Shown: positions 24,140 to 33,025 of the stretch, one piece after another
Layout: every line of letters begins with the position of its first letter
How positions within the stretch are numbered: position 1 is the first letter of the stretch
Assembly: GCA_035628505.1 (NCBI GenBank)
Contig: DASPJR010000164.1
Location: 1 to 64,000, forward strand
Direction: 5' to 3'
Length of the DNA: 64,000 bases
Origin: DASPJR01 sp035628505
Lineage (GTDB): Bacteria > Planctomycetota > SZUA-567 > H5-PLA8
The notes under the pieces: model-generated
Seen by the model: only the letters and a program-made list of their open reading frames with translations
Database searches by the model: none
Told to the model about the DNA's origin: nothing
Made by a program: the position numbers and the translations under genes

Positions 24140-26746
24140 ATGATTCAGAAAAAGCTGATTCGCTGTCTTCTTCCCTTCATCGCATTGGGCGCGCTCACGT
24201 TTGGAATGCAGCGCGTCGCCGCTGGCGAAGCGCCGGCCCGGCGCGTGGCATCCTCAGCCCGCCGCCCGGTTCCCGCAGCGCGCACGGCGCCGAAGACCGC
24301 GCCGGCCAAGCCCAAGTCCTCTGGCGCCGCGATTGAAACAGCTTCTTCACCGATGTCCGCACCGGCCGTGGCAACCTCGTCGGCCGCTGTGCCCGCTGTC
24401 CTTTCGTCCTCGCCTGCAGCACGCCAGCCGATTGAGCCAGCGCTGGCGTGGGGACAGGTGAATGCGCAGAACGTCAACGTCCGCACCGGTCCCGGAACGC
24501 AGAACAGCGTTATCGCGACGCTTAAGGGGGGCGACTATGTCAAAGCCCGCGCTGCGCACGGAACGTGGCTTGAAATTGAATGGCCGCAGAATGTGCCGAC
24601 ATGGGTTCCGAAGTCCGCAATTCAGCTGACCCCGGATAAGGGCGCGCTCGTAGCAGCTTCAGGCGCGCGCGTTTTCAGCAGCGGAAATCCGCAGGCGTCC
24701 GTTGTCGCGCGGCTGGACAAGGGTGCCCCGGTCGTGATCGTCGGCGAAGAAGGAACCTGGTTTAAGATCAAGGCGCCGGAGGCCGCGACGGCCTACATGT
24801 CCGCCAAGTACGTCATGACGGGCGTCGAGGCCCCGGCGCCGAAGAAACCCGCAGCGCCACTGTCCGAAACGATCTCGGCCGCATTGCCAACGAAGAGCAC
24901 AGCGGCTGCCCCCGTTCCCGCAACGCCTGCCGCGCCCAAGCCGGCGCCGGAACAGCAGGCCGTCATCCAGCAGAATCTGATCAACACGATCGAGGACACG
25001 CGTAAGCAGCTTAAAGCTCCGGCCGTTGCAAAAACGCCTGCGGCCGGCTCCGATCCGGACAATGACAGCGCGGCCATGAAGCTCGCCGAAGAGATCGAGA
25101 ACACAAAGCGCAAGGCCGCCGCCGAAGAGCTCGCGCGGCAGGAAATTGAGGCCCGCAAGAAGGCAGAGGCCGAGGAACTCGCGGCGAAGAAGAAAGCTGA
25201 GGCGGAGGAACTCGCAGCCAAAAAGAAAGCCGAGGCTGAAGAGCAGGCCCGGCGTGAAGCCGCAGAAGCAGAAGCACGCCGCGTTGCCGAAGAAACAAAG
25301 CGCAAAGCAGCCGAGGAAGAAGCCGCGCGCATGCAGGCCGAAGCTCGCAAGAAGGCTGAAGCCGAAGAGAAAGCTCGTCGCGAGAGCGAAGCGCGCCGCC
25401 TGGAAGAAATCGAAATCGGCCGCCGTGAAGCCGAGGCTAAAAAGAAGGCAGAAGCCGAAGAGCAGGCTCGCGTCATGGCCGAGCGCCTCGAAGCGGAACG
25501 CGCAGAAGCCAAGCGCCTTGCTGCGGAAGAAGAAGAGAAGGTCCGCGCCGCCGAAGCCAGGAAGAAAGCTGAAACTGACGAGCAGCAGCGTCTTGATTCC
25601 GAGGCCAGGAAAAAGGCAGACGAGTTGCAGCGCATCGAGACCGAAGCGCGAAAGAAAGCCGAGGCCGAAGAGCTCGCAAAGCGTGAAGCCGCTGATGCCG
25701 AAGCGCGCCGGATGGCTGAAGAAACACGCAAGAAAGCCGCCGGAGAGGAACAGGCGCGCATCGCGGCTGAAGCCAGGAAGAAAGCAGACGCCGAGGAACT
25801 CGCGAAGCGAGAGCTGGAGGAGAAACAGAAGGCCGACGCGGAGGAAACTGCACGGAAGGCCAGCGCTGCGCCAGTCGCAGCGCCCGCTCTTCCGGATGAC
25901 CGCGGGGGAATCTTTGTCGATCCATCCGAGTACAAAGCACCCGCGCCGGTGTTCGACAAACTGCCCGAACCTGAGCCGGCTCCACAACTGAATTTGAGGC
26001 TGCCCTCGCCCACGCGCAAGCAGGCGGCTCTGCCGAAAGTTGAACCGGCTTCGACGCCCGTGAGCTATTCGCCCTGGAGCGGCGCTGCTGAAACGGCCGC
26101 AGTGCAGCCGGAGCAGGAACCTGAAAAAAGCATCGACGAGCGCGCCATTCCCGACGCCGTCAAACGCGTGAAGTCCAAATTTATTCTGCCGCGCAGCGCC
26201 CCGAGCGCGCCCGGCAAGATGGCTGAAGTCGTTGAAGTCTCGGAGGTCAGTGCCGCGCCCGCGAGCATCAGCCACACAGCTTCGGCGAGCATCCTTGACG
26301 CCTCACCAGTCGTAATTGAGGAATCCGCTCCTGCAAAAAACAGCGGCCCCGTGCTTGAAGTGATTTCGCAGCCGGCGACGCCGCTATTGCGTCCGCAGCT
26401 TCCGCACATCGAAGCACCTCAGACCGGCTTGCCCGAGCCGACGGGCGAAGCGCCAGCGTCACTGCGTCTGCAGCCGCATTTCGAAGCCCAGGTGCGAAAC
26501 GTGAGCACCACCGGACCGGTCGTCAGCGCGGATGGCATACTTGAAGTGTGTTCGCCGAGCCCCGTCGCCGGCGCCGAATTCATGCTCGTGCGCGAGGGCC
26601 GGACTCTGCACATTCTTTCTGCGAGCGCAACACTGAGTCTCGACAGCTACATCGGCCGGCGTGTTTCGATCACCGGCGTCCCACTACAGGGCGCCTCGGC
26701 GGACCAATCCGTGCTGGAGATCAGCAGCGTTACAGCGCGCGATTAA
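24140..26746 (+). CDS. Envelope protein with two SH3 domains and a long coiled coil
   Basis: 868 residues from the ATG at 24140, which gives a signal/anchor segment (IRCLLPFIALGALTFG); the frame is open from 24041 but that lead lacks a ribosome site, and the site at 24140 is also weak. Order: Ala/Pro-rich stretch to ~100; bacterial SH3 domain ~104-163 (NVNVRTGPGTQNSVI, GTWLEIEW); second SH3 ~168-228; Ala/Pro linker; a very long Glu/Lys/Ala-rich helix ~310-608 built from ARKKAEAEELAKRE-type units, like TolA domain II; Pro-rich linker; and a small beta domain at the C-terminus. SH3 domains of this kind often bind peptidoglycan, so a periplasm-spanning role is likely but inferred. Confidence 0.75.
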   Translation: MIQKKLIRCLLPFIALGALTFGMQRVAAGEAPARRVASSARRPVPAARTAPKTAPAKPKSSGAAIETASSPMSAPAVATSSAAVPAVLSSSPAARQPIEPALAWGQVNAQNVNVRTGPGTQNSVIATLKGGDYVKARAAHGTWLEIEWPQNVPTWVPKSAIQLTPDKGALVAASGARVFSSGNPQASVVARLDKGAPVVIVGEEGTWFKIKAPEAATAYMSAKYVMTGVEAPAPKKPAAPLSETISAALPTKSTAAAPVPATPAAPKPAPEQQAVIQQNLINTIEDTRKQLKAPAVAKTPAAGSDPDNDSAAMKLAEEIENTKRKAAAEELARQEIEARKKAEAEELAAKKKAEAEELAAKKKAEAEEQARREAAEAEARRVAEETKRKAAEEEAARMQAEARKKAEAEEKARRESEARRLEEIEIGRREAEAKKKAEAEEQARVMAERLEAERAEAKRLAAEEEEKVRAAEARKKAETDEQQRLDSEARKKADELQRIETEARKKAEAEELAKREAADAEARRMAEETRKKAAGEEQARIAAEARKKADAEELAKRELEEKQKADAEETARKASAAPVAAPALPDDRGGIFVDPSEYKAPAPVFDKLPEPEPAPQLNLRLPSPTRKQAALPKVEPASTPVSYSPWSGAAETAAVQPEQEPEKSIDERAIPDAVKRVKSKFILPRSAPSAPGKMAEVVEVSEVSAAPASISHTASASILDASPVVIEESAPAKNSGPVLEVISQPATPLLRPQLPHIEAPQTGLPEPTGEAPASLRLQPHFEAQVRNVSTTGPVVSADGILEVCSPSPVAGAEFMLVREGRTLHILSASATLSLDSYIGRRVSITGVPLQGASADQSVLEISSVTARD

Positions 26747-26951
26747 TCAAGAGCAAACATGCCACGGGCAGCCTGCCATCAGCTGACCGTGAGACCCACA
26801 GAGTTCGGGCACTCACACCATATCTGCAAGCGCACAACGTCCACCTTCTTGGCGCCTTTGCCTGACTCGCTCCTTCGTCCCGTATCGCCTGAGAAAAGCC
26901 CGCGGCGCCTTTTTCCTTTGCAACTCTGCCCCATCATTTAAGCTTTCCGGC

Positions 26952-27272
26952 ATGAGCTTACATGTCCTCGGGCGCAAATGTCCGATCTGCGGTAAAAAAG
27001 GCCTGGTCATCGGCGCGGACGACGGCTATTCCTTCAGGCCGCAGGGCTGGCTGGTTAAGCGGCTGGGCGCACGGCAAATTGCCTGCCCACACTGCGGCGC
27101 TTTGATGGCGGCGCTGCTGCCGGAATCGGTAGCGAAGCTGAAGGAAGAGCTGCGGGCCTCGCGTGCCGAAGAGACAGTAACCTATCACGCCAAACGCTCG
27201 CGCAAGAAAGCAGCACCTCCTGACGAAAATGGTTCCGGATCGACTGGCGCCGATGAATCCGGAAAAGAGTAG
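26952..27272 (+). CDS. Small zinc-ribbon protein
   Basis: 106 residues. Two CxxC pairs, KCPICGKKG (residues 9-17) and ACPHCGALM (~45), frame a zinc-ribbon-like N-terminal half; the C-terminal half is a Lys/Glu/Ser-rich tail. No signal peptide. The ribosome site is weak. Its last 20 bases overlap the start of folK, which suggests translational coupling. I recognise no family. The preceding 205 bases hold no gene. Confidence 0.65.
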   Translation: MSLHVLGRKCPICGKKGLVIGADDGYSFRPQGWLVKRLGARQIACPHCGALMAALLPESVAKLKEELRASRAEETVTYHAKRSRKKAAPPDENGSGSTGADESGKE

Positions 27273-27747
27273 TCTCCCGCACGTCGCCTTTATCGCGCTC
27301 GGCGCAAATCTCGGCGACCGCGCTGAAACCCTTAATGCCGCACTGAAGGTGCTCGACGCACGCGACGAAATTGGTGTCGAGAAGGTCTCAACGTTTATTG
27401 AGACAGAACCGGTCGGCGGCCCACCAAATCAGGGTAAATATTTGAACGCCGCCGCGAAGCTGCGCACCAGCGTGCCACCCTACGCCCTTCTGGAAATGCT
27501 ACTGGGCATTGAACACGCGCTGGGCCGCCGGCGAGCGATCAGCGAGCGGAACACCGCCCGCACGATCGATCTTGATCTGCTGCTCTACGACGATGTGGTG
27601 CTGGATCAACCGGGACTTGAGATCCCCCACCCGCGCATGCATGAACGCGCCTTTGTCCTGCAGCCGCTGGCCGAGATCGCAGCAGACGTAGTCCATCCCG
27701 TGCTGAAGCGCACCGTCGCACAGTTGTGCCAGCAGCTGAAGAGCTGA
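27253..27747 (+). CDS. folK: 2-amino-4-hydroxy-6-hydroxymethyldihydropteridine pyrophosphokinase
   Basis: 164 residues, the usual FolK size. Family motifs in order: LGANLGDR, EPVGGPPNQGKYLNAA, GRRRAISERNTARTIDLDLL followed by LYDD, and IPHPRMHERAFVLQPL. It transfers pyrophosphate from ATP to hydroxymethyldihydropterin in folate synthesis. I chose the ATG at 27253 (overlapping the zinc-ribbon gene by 20 bases) because the protein then starts just before the conserved HVAFIALGANLG strand; the frame is open from 27229. No other folate gene is adjacent. The atypical kinase gene follows 119 bases later. Confidence 0.93.
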   Translation: MNPEKSSLPHVAFIALGANLGDRAETLNAALKVLDARDEIGVEKVSTFIETEPVGGPPNQGKYLNAAAKLRTSVPPYALLEMLLGIEHALGRRRAISERNTARTIDLDLLLYDDVVLDQPGLEIPHPRMHERAFVLQPLAEIAADVVHPVLKRTVAQLCQQLKS

Positions 27748-27866
27748 CTAAATGGGCGCAGCACAGACACGCTCAAGGTTCTCGTTTTTTGTCCCTTGGC
27801 TCAGCACGCCAAAGCCCTAGAATGTGCGCGGGGGCGGGCGGAAGCGAGCGGAAGAGCATTAAATCT

Positions 27867-29270
27867 ATGTCGCAAGTGATTCCAGATGATCAGGTTCAGT
27901 TCGCCCAACTGGCGGTCAAACAGCGCTACATTCAGCCGGAACAGGTCCGCGCAGCGCTTGACCTTTACCGGCGTTACAAGGCAGCGGGCGGAGAAGTTCC
28001 GTCGATCGCGCGCATCCTCATCGGCAAAGGCTGGATGGATCGCCAGCGCGGAGAGATGCTCTACCGCCATCTGCTTAAGGGCGAGCCGCTCCCGCCGGCT
28101 GCCATTGCGTATGCCGCTCCAGCAGCCGCGGCCGTGAACGCGGCTCCAATTCCCGCGCGCAAGGGTACTCCGCCCGGAAATGTGCGGCCCAATCTCGATG
28201 GCGAATTTGAAATCCTGGACGATCTGGGGCTCGAACCGCCGGGCTCGGCGATAGATCTTCCCGTCCAGTCCAATGCAGCCGCGCCTGTTGTCGACGAGCG
28301 TGAAGCGTGGATCAAGGGCATGGGCGCGACGGTTGTGCGCAAGGACCTGGTGAAGGGCTACAAGATCACGCAGGTCATGGGCGAAGGCTCGATGGGCATC
28401 GTCTACCGCGCGCACCAGATTTCGATGGACCGCACCGTCGCGCTGAAAGTGCTGCCTGAAGACAAGACCAAGGATCAGCGCTTCGTCGAAGAATTCCTGG
28501 CCGAAGCGCGCAACGCCGGACGCCTGAATCATCCCAACCTCATCCGCGTGCATGAAGTCGGCAAGAGCGGCGACACGTATTATTACTCCATGGAGTACGT
28601 CGAAGGGCAGCGCCTGGACGAGTGGATGGATGAATGCGAAGGCGGCCGGCTTGATCCCAAGCAGGCGGTCAATGTTTTCATCCAGGTGGCGCAGGCGCTC
28701 GATTACGGCTTCCGCGCGGGCGTCATTCACCGCGAAATCCGCCCGAACACGATCATGGTCAATGAGGACGGCCAGGCCAAGCTCGCCGATCTGGGACTGA
28801 CCAACGATGAACAGACGCGTTTCCTCGACGGAGAAAACGCGTACTACGTATCGCCTGAGCAGGTTCAGGGCGGCAACGTTGATACGCGGACAGACATTTA
28901 CTGCCTGGGCTGCTGCCTGTTCCACTGTCTCACCGGCGAACTGCCATTTGAAGGCGGCGCGCCAAAGGAAGTGCTCAACCGGCGCCTGAATGAACCCACG
29001 CCGGATCCGCGCGAGTACAACCCGGCGATCAGCCCGGAGCTTTCGCGCATCGTCATGCGCATGATGGCACGCACGCCGGCCGAACGCTTCCAGGCTCCGG
29101 CAGAAGTCGCCGACGCGTTGAAGCGTGTGACGTTCGCGGCCCCGCCCGCACAGAAGAAACCGCTTCCGGCTCGCTCGCCGCTCAAGCGGCCATTGCGGCC
29201 GGGTGGGCGCACACCTTCTGGACGACACCCGCAGGCCTCCTCGCGCTTCAAGCGCCGCCCGGGGCGGTGA
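27867..29270 (+). CDS. Hanks-type Ser/Thr kinase homologue with degenerate catalytic loop
   Basis: 467 residues. Residues ~5-72 form a helical front domain seen in planctomycete kinases (QFAQLAVKQRYIQPEQVRAA). Residues ~166-425 are a protein kinase fold: glycine loop MGEGSMGIVY, ATP lysine Lys194 (VALK), alpha-C glutamate Glu213, and DLG (Asp308). The catalytic loop is HREIRPNTI (288-296) where HRDxKPxN is expected: the catalytic Asp is Glu, the Lys is Arg and the metal-binding Asn is Thr. It may be a pseudokinase or weakly active. No membrane segment; the C-terminal ~40 residues are Arg/Pro-rich and basic. The start is the ATG giving MSQVIPDDQV; its ribosome site is weak. Confidence 0.85.
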   Translation: MSQVIPDDQVQFAQLAVKQRYIQPEQVRAALDLYRRYKAAGGEVPSIARILIGKGWMDRQRGEMLYRHLLKGEPLPPAAIAYAAPAAAAVNAAPIPARKGTPPGNVRPNLDGEFEILDDLGLEPPGSAIDLPVQSNAAAPVVDEREAWIKGMGATVVRKDLVKGYKITQVMGEGSMGIVYRAHQISMDRTVALKVLPEDKTKDQRFVEEFLAEARNAGRLNHPNLIRVHEVGKSGDTYYYSMEYVEGQRLDEWMDECEGGRLDPKQAVNVFIQVAQALDYGFRAGVIHREIRPNTIMVNEDGQAKLADLGLTNDEQTRFLDGENAYYVSPEQVQGGNVDTRTDIYCLGCCLFHCLTGELPFEGGAPKEVLNRRLNEPTPDPREYNPAISPELSRIVMRMMARTPAERFQAPAEVADALKRVTFAAPPAQKKPLPARSPLKRPLRPGGRTPSGRHPQASSRFKRRPGR

Positions 29271-29290
29271 TGGCTGTTTCTGGATAGTGC

Positions 29291-29356
29291 TTCAACACAA
29301 AGACATCAGGATTCTAAGACACAAAGAGAACTGAGCCTTCGTGTCTTCGTGTTGAA
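29291..29356. repeat. ACACAAAGAC-word inverted repeat
   Basis: TTCAACACAAAGACA (29291-29305) and TGTCTTCGTGTTGAA (29342-29356) are inverse copies with one mismatch; a second left copy, AAGACACAAAG (29316-29326), can pair with the same right arm in another register. It lies between the convergent kinase and CBS genes. Confidence 0.75.
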
Positions 29357-29390
29357 GGTTCTTGTTTTCTGGCATTTACCCAGAAGCCGC

Positions 29391-29825
29391 TCAGCCCGGC
29401 CCGCCGGCATGCGCGTAGGCATCCATGATTTCCAGGCTCGCCTCCTGCTCGCTCAGCCGCCGCATCAGCAGATAGCGCACTGAAACAATGCCGATCACGC
29501 GACGTGTCGTGTCGACGATGGGCAGATGCCGGTAACGCTTGCGGATCATCCTCCACAAGGCATCTTCGACCTGCGTGCTGGCACTCACCGTGTCCACCGG
29601 CGAGGTCATCACACCTGAAAGCAGCGTGAGATTCGGATCGCGCTGCATGTGTGTGACGCGAAGCAGATTGTCGCGCTCGGTGAAAATTCCAACCGGGTTG
29701 CGATTGGAGTTCACCACGACGACGGCCCCGACGTTGAACTTAGCCATCAGCGCTACAGCTTCCCTGACGGACATTTCCGGAACAGCCAGCACCGGTGGGA
29801 TCCGGGCGCATTTGATCACATCCAT
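29391..29825 (-). CDS. Two-CBS-domain protein
   Basis: 144 residues from the ATG at 29825, with AAGGAGG six bases upstream; the frame extends to 29882 without support. CBS 1 spans ~9-63 (PEMSVREAVALMAKFNVGAV...VGIFTERDNL) and CBS 2 ~72-130 (VDTVSASTQVEDALWRMIRK...VIGIVSVRYLL). Paired CBS domains bind adenine nucleotides or SAM and act as sensors. It is a stand-alone pair with no catalytic domain attached. It is convergent with the kinase gene and separated from it by a word-type inverted repeat. Confidence 0.9.
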   Translation of the reverse strand: MDVIKCARIPPVLAVPEMSVREAVALMAKFNVGAVVVVNSNRNPVGIFTERDNLLRVTHMQRDPNLTLLSGVMTSPVDTVSASTQVEDALWRMIRKRYRHLPIVDTTRRVIGIVSVRYLLMRRLSEQEASLEIMDAYAHAGGPG

Positions 29826-30071
29826 GGCGCGCCTCCTTTTTAATAAGTGAACCACCGGCCACTGGCACGAGCAAATGAGCACCTTGTGCCAAGTGCCAAA
29901 TGTGCAGTATTCAACAGCGCGGTGTAAATCTTTTGGACACGGTATTCAGCATGCACTAACTGCGTAGCACGTTTTTCAAGAGTGCTGCGTTGACACAAAA
30001 TCTGGTCGGTATAAGGTGGGGACAGCAGTGGGGGCAAAACCCAATAAAAGGACCGTGGCTCATTGACTCTT

Positions 30072-30117
30072 GGCTCTGTGCTCTTTCGATGAGAGCGTAC
30101 AGCCAATCGCCAGAGCC
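30072..30117 (+). promoter_or_regulatory. Two-tier hairpin in the rnc leader
   Basis: GGCTCTG (30072-30078) pairs with CAGAGCC (30111-30117), and inside it GCTCT (30080-30084) pairs with AGAGC (30092-30096). It ends 14 bases before the rnc ATG. In E. coli RNase III cuts a leader hairpin of its own mRNA; a similar feedback here is inference. Confidence 0.45.
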
Positions 30118-30131
30118 CTGAACTGAACTGC

Positions 30132-30905
30132 ATGCCGACTTCGTCTTCAATTCGAAGCACCGACACATCGTTTCTCCGCCTTCAAGATCGCATCGGTTAC
30201 CTCTTCAATGATCCCTCGTTGCTGGAGCGCGCGCTGACGCATCCATCCAGCACCGCTGAAGAGGACCGTGATAATGAACGCATGGAGTTCCTCGGCGACT
30301 CGGTGGTGAATCTCTGCGTTGCGCAGGCGCTCTATGAACGCCACGCCGACTGGACGGAGGGCGATCTGACGCAGGTGAAATCGGCGGTCGTCAGCACCAC
30401 CGGGCTGGCGCGCGCCGCAGAATCACTGGGCCTGCGCGATGTCGGGCGCTTCGGAAAAGGCCTGCCGCAGAACGAACCGCTTCCGCCCAGCGTATACGCC
30501 AATCTCTTCGAAGCCGTTGCGGCCGCAGTGTATCTCGACGGAGGCCTGGAGGCGGCGCGCTCGTTCGTGCTGCGTATTCTCGGACCGGAGATGCGCTCGG
30601 TTGCCGAGACTGGCGGCGAGCCCAACTGTAAATCACTGCTGCAGCATATCTCACAGAAGAGCTTCGGCATTACGCCGCATTACCGACTGGTCGGGAGTAG
30701 CGGGCCGGATCACGACAAGATTTTCGAGGTCTGCGCGCACGTTGGAAGCCGCGTCTTCCCCAGCGGAACGGGCAGGAGCAAGAAGGAAGCCGAGCAGTCC
30801 GCAGCGCGCCGCGCACTCGAAGCGCTCGAAGCCGAGACCATGCTCAGCGCCAGTGCCGCCGCGATGAGTTCCCCCGCGCAGGAAGACGAAAGCGTCAGCG
30901 TCTGA
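30132..30905 (+). CDS. rnc: Ribonuclease III
   Basis: 257 residues. The signature NERMEFLGDSVVNL (residues 48-61) holds catalytic Glu52 and Asp56; the second acidic pair is in FEAVAAAVYLDGG (~130-142). A double-stranded-RNA-binding domain occupies ~170-236 (NCKSLLQHISQK...GRSKKEAEQSAARRAL). A ~25-residue Ser/Glu tail follows. The enzyme dices double-stranded RNA in rRNA maturation and mRNA control. The ~250 bases upstream hold no gene but contain a leader hairpin. No neighbouring genes (era, lepB) of the classic rnc operon are present. Confidence 0.95.
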   Translation: MPTSSSIRSTDTSFLRLQDRIGYLFNDPSLLERALTHPSSTAEEDRDNERMEFLGDSVVNLCVAQALYERHADWTEGDLTQVKSAVVSTTGLARAAESLGLRDVGRFGKGLPQNEPLPPSVYANLFEAVAAAVYLDGGLEAARSFVLRILGPEMRSVAETGGEPNCKSLLQHISQKSFGITPHYRLVGSSGPDHDKIFEVCAHVGSRVFPSGTGRSKKEAEQSAARRALEALEAETMLSASAAAMSSPAQEDESVSV

Positions 30906-30984
30906 GTTTTACGGATTGAGTTTTATCCTGCTGATTCGCCAGTGCCGCAATGGCACATCAATTTGAAGGTACGAAAGCCCCAGT

Positions 30985-31845
30985 TTACTTCTTGCGCGCA
31001 ATCAGCAGCTTTGTGCTGGGGCCGCCGGAGAAGGTGGAATTCAGCGCGAGTTCGGGCAGATAAAGCCCCGCTCCAATCGCGCCGCCGAGGATCTCCCCCA
31101 GCCCAACGTGCTTGCCCAGTTTGTAGGGCAGCTTCGTCAGCGACCAGGATGTCTTGAAGGCCAGCTTGCTGATGCCCGTCAGGTCTGTCGGCGAATTCAT
31201 TAGGAAAAAAATCGGCCGCACGTCTACAACTTCAAAGCCGCGTTTGGTTAGCGCCTCACGGTACATGTTCAGCGTGCGGCGGCGCACGTGGCTGATTGCG
31301 TTTTCAACGCTCTGGTATTTGTCGAAGACGATCGCGTGTCCATCGGGCTTTAGCGCCATGGCGATATTGTCGAGCGCGCCGTTCCAGTTCGCGTCCTCGA
31401 CCAGATGGAACAGCACGTCGAACGCGGTGGCGATGTCGAAGGTTCCCTTCTTATCCCCCAGCGGCAGCGGCGCTCCGATATCGGCTTTCTCGAAGCTCCA
31501 GCCCGTGTCGGCAAATCTCTCGCGTGCGGCTTTTACGGCGATTTCAGTAATGTCAAAGCCGCTCACGTGGCCCACGCCCGATTCGCGCCAGAGATCCAGG
31601 TAAAAACCGGTGCCGAAGCCCAGTTCAAGCAGGCGCACACCTTTGATTGCAATGCCGTGTTTACGCAGCGTGCGCAGAAGGACCTTGCGCCGCACTTTGT
31701 ACGCCCAGCGGTTGAATGCCAGGCCCACTCCCGCATGCCCAACGCCCGCGAGATTGAACTCGCGCTCCAGGCGCTGCGTCCAGTAGCGGTCGTTCTCGTA
31801 AACCGGCTTCTGCCCGGCGGATTCTTTCGGTTCGGTCGTCGACAT
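30985..31845 (-). CDS. Class I SAM-dependent methyltransferase
   Basis: 286 residues. The SAM-binding motif I is LLELGFGTGFYLDLW (~72-86), with the acidic residue of motif II in VSGFDITEIAV and motif IV-like FDIATAFDVLFHLVED. The C-terminal ~60 residues (from FKTSWSLTKL) are more hydrophobic and might touch the membrane. Substrate unknown; the sequence resembles small-molecule or lipid methyltransferases of the Methyltransf_11/12 type. Weak ribosome site. Convergent with rnc (79-base gap) and downstream of the HEAT/TPR gene on the same strand, but with a ~250-base gap containing only a short direct repeat CGTCACTCG (32060 and 32074). Confidence 0.85.
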   Translation of the reverse strand: MSTTEPKESAGQKPVYENDRYWTQRLEREFNLAGVGHAGVGLAFNRWAYKVRRKVLLRTLRKHGIAIKGVRLLELGFGTGFYLDLWRESGVGHVSGFDITEIAVKAARERFADTGWSFEKADIGAPLPLGDKKGTFDIATAFDVLFHLVEDANWNGALDNIAMALKPDGHAIVFDKYQSVENAISHVRRRTLNMYREALTKRGFEVVDVRPIFFLMNSPTDLTGISKLAFKTSWSLTKLPYKLGKHVGLGEILGGAIGAGLYLPELALNSTFSGGPSTKLLIARKK

Positions 31846-32093
31846 GAAGCGGCTACTCTTACCATAGATAAGCTGAATGGCAAGCTGAAGGTGTTACTGA
31901 CAATGGTCACGGCTAATGGGTGAACGGGGTGCTGGCAAGCCGAACACGTGTCTTCAATACACGCGCTGCTCCTGCAGCTTCTTGTTCGCTTCGCTCACCC
32001 AGCCCTTTGGGCTGGACCACCGCGGGATAAAGATATTGTCCCGACCGTTATACCTCCGCCGTCACTCGCCACCCGTCACTCGTCATCAGGCCG

Positions 32094-32861
32094 TTAAGCC
32101 ACCGGCACATCGCGGCGGCGTTCGCGGCGGCGGCGGGCACGCTCGAGGTCGATTGATTTGATGGTTTCCTTGATCTCCTCCTGAAGCGTGTGGCGCAGGC
32201 GCGGGTTGAGGCGCACCGCCTGCTGCAGACAGACGTACGACTGATCGGGGCTGTTGAGAAGCAGATAGGCCTGAGCCAGCACCACCATGGCCTCGAAATT
32301 CGCCTCGTCGATGGCCAGCGCAATCAGCGCCTGGCGCCGTGCTTCCACGCCCTCTCCGTTCCGCAGATAAAGCTTCGCCCGCCGCAGGTATCCGCCGCTC
32401 CAGCCGGGATACTTTTCAAGCAATTCGTTAAGGACCGGGAGCATGTCGCGATCGGATGCTGCGCCGGCTGCGCGCGAGAGCCTTTCGCGCTGAGCGCTGC
32501 CAGGGCCGTCACGCACGTCCCAGAGTTCCGCCAGGTACGTCTCGGCGCGCGCGCCCAGGCTGTCGTCAGGCTCGCTGTGAGCGTGCAGAATGTCGAAGAG
32601 AACGCGCTCGCCGCTCTGGTCGCCGCGCAGAGCCAGCACGCGCGCTGCCGCAAGGCGATGATCGAGCTCGCTTGAATCCAGCGCCTTCCGCAGGGCGGCG
32701 TGTGCGGTATTGCCGGCGTTCAAAAGGCGCTGGCGGTTTAACTGGGCCGACTCGGGCGCGGCGAGATTCTGCACCGCGATCCACGCTTCCAGCGGAAGAT
32801 GAAACGCCCAGACACAGGCAATAAGAACGAAGCAGAAGGAGGCCAGCCACGTGGCGCGCAT
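32094..32861 (-). CDS. Membrane-anchored HEAT/TPR protein
   Basis: 255 residues. One N-terminal membrane segment (WLASFCFVLIACVWAFHLPL). Residues ~50-110 look like HEAT repeats (AALRKALDSSELDHRLAAAR, ALRGDQSGERVLFDIL) and ~140-225 like TPRs (YPGWSGGYLRRAKLYLRNGE, ANFEAMVVLAQAYLLLNSPD). The C-terminus is very basic (ERARRRRERRRDV). No catalytic motif, so a scaffold role is likely. No ribosome site is evident before the ATG at 32861. Confidence 0.75.
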   Translation of the reverse strand: MRATWLASFCFVLIACVWAFHLPLEAWIAVQNLAAPESAQLNRQRLLNAGNTAHAALRKALDSSELDHRLAAARVLALRGDQSGERVLFDILHAHSEPDDSLGARAETYLAELWDVRDGPGSAQRERLSRAAGAASDRDMLPVLNELLEKYPGWSGGYLRRAKLYLRNGEGVEARRQALIALAIDEANFEAMVVLAQAYLLLNSPDQSYVCLQQAVRLNPRLRHTLQEEIKETIKSIDLERARRRRERRRDVPVA

Positions 32862-32974
32862 ACGCTGTATGTTGCCGCTTGTAGGAGCGAAGACAAGGCA
32901 AAACTAACGTGGGCAACCGGAAGCGGTATCGCGACCGGACCCACCAATGGGATGCGGCGGAACGATGAAAACAA

Positions 32975-32998
32975 AAAACCCTCCGCGCGGAGGGTTTT
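32975..32998 (-). terminator. Terminator of the prepilin-like gene
   Basis: AAAACCCTCCG / CGGAGGGTTTT, 11-bp perfect arms with a 2-nt centre. Located 28 bases beyond the stop codon of the prepilin-like gene on the minus strand. Confidence 0.88.
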
Positions 32999-33025
32999 CT
33001 GTTTTCGGAAATGTTCTGCCGCCGA

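Noticed and set aside
25083..25860. Apparent tandem DNA repeat
   Set aside because: The repetition is at the protein level (ARKKAEAEE-type units) with variable codons, so it is coiled-coil coding sequence rather than a recent DNA tandem array.
24659..26275. Long open frame (538 codons) on the minus strand
   Set aside because: It is the antisense of the repetitive Glu/Lys/Ala coiled-coil region, giving a Phe/Leu/Gly-rich low-complexity translation.
27801..29228. Long open frame (475 codons) on the minus strand
   Set aside because: Antisense shadow of the kinase homologue gene with no motif of its own.
29990..30015. TTGACA ... TATAAG as an rnc promoter
   Set aside because: The spacer is only 14 bases, too short for a normal sigma-70 promoter.
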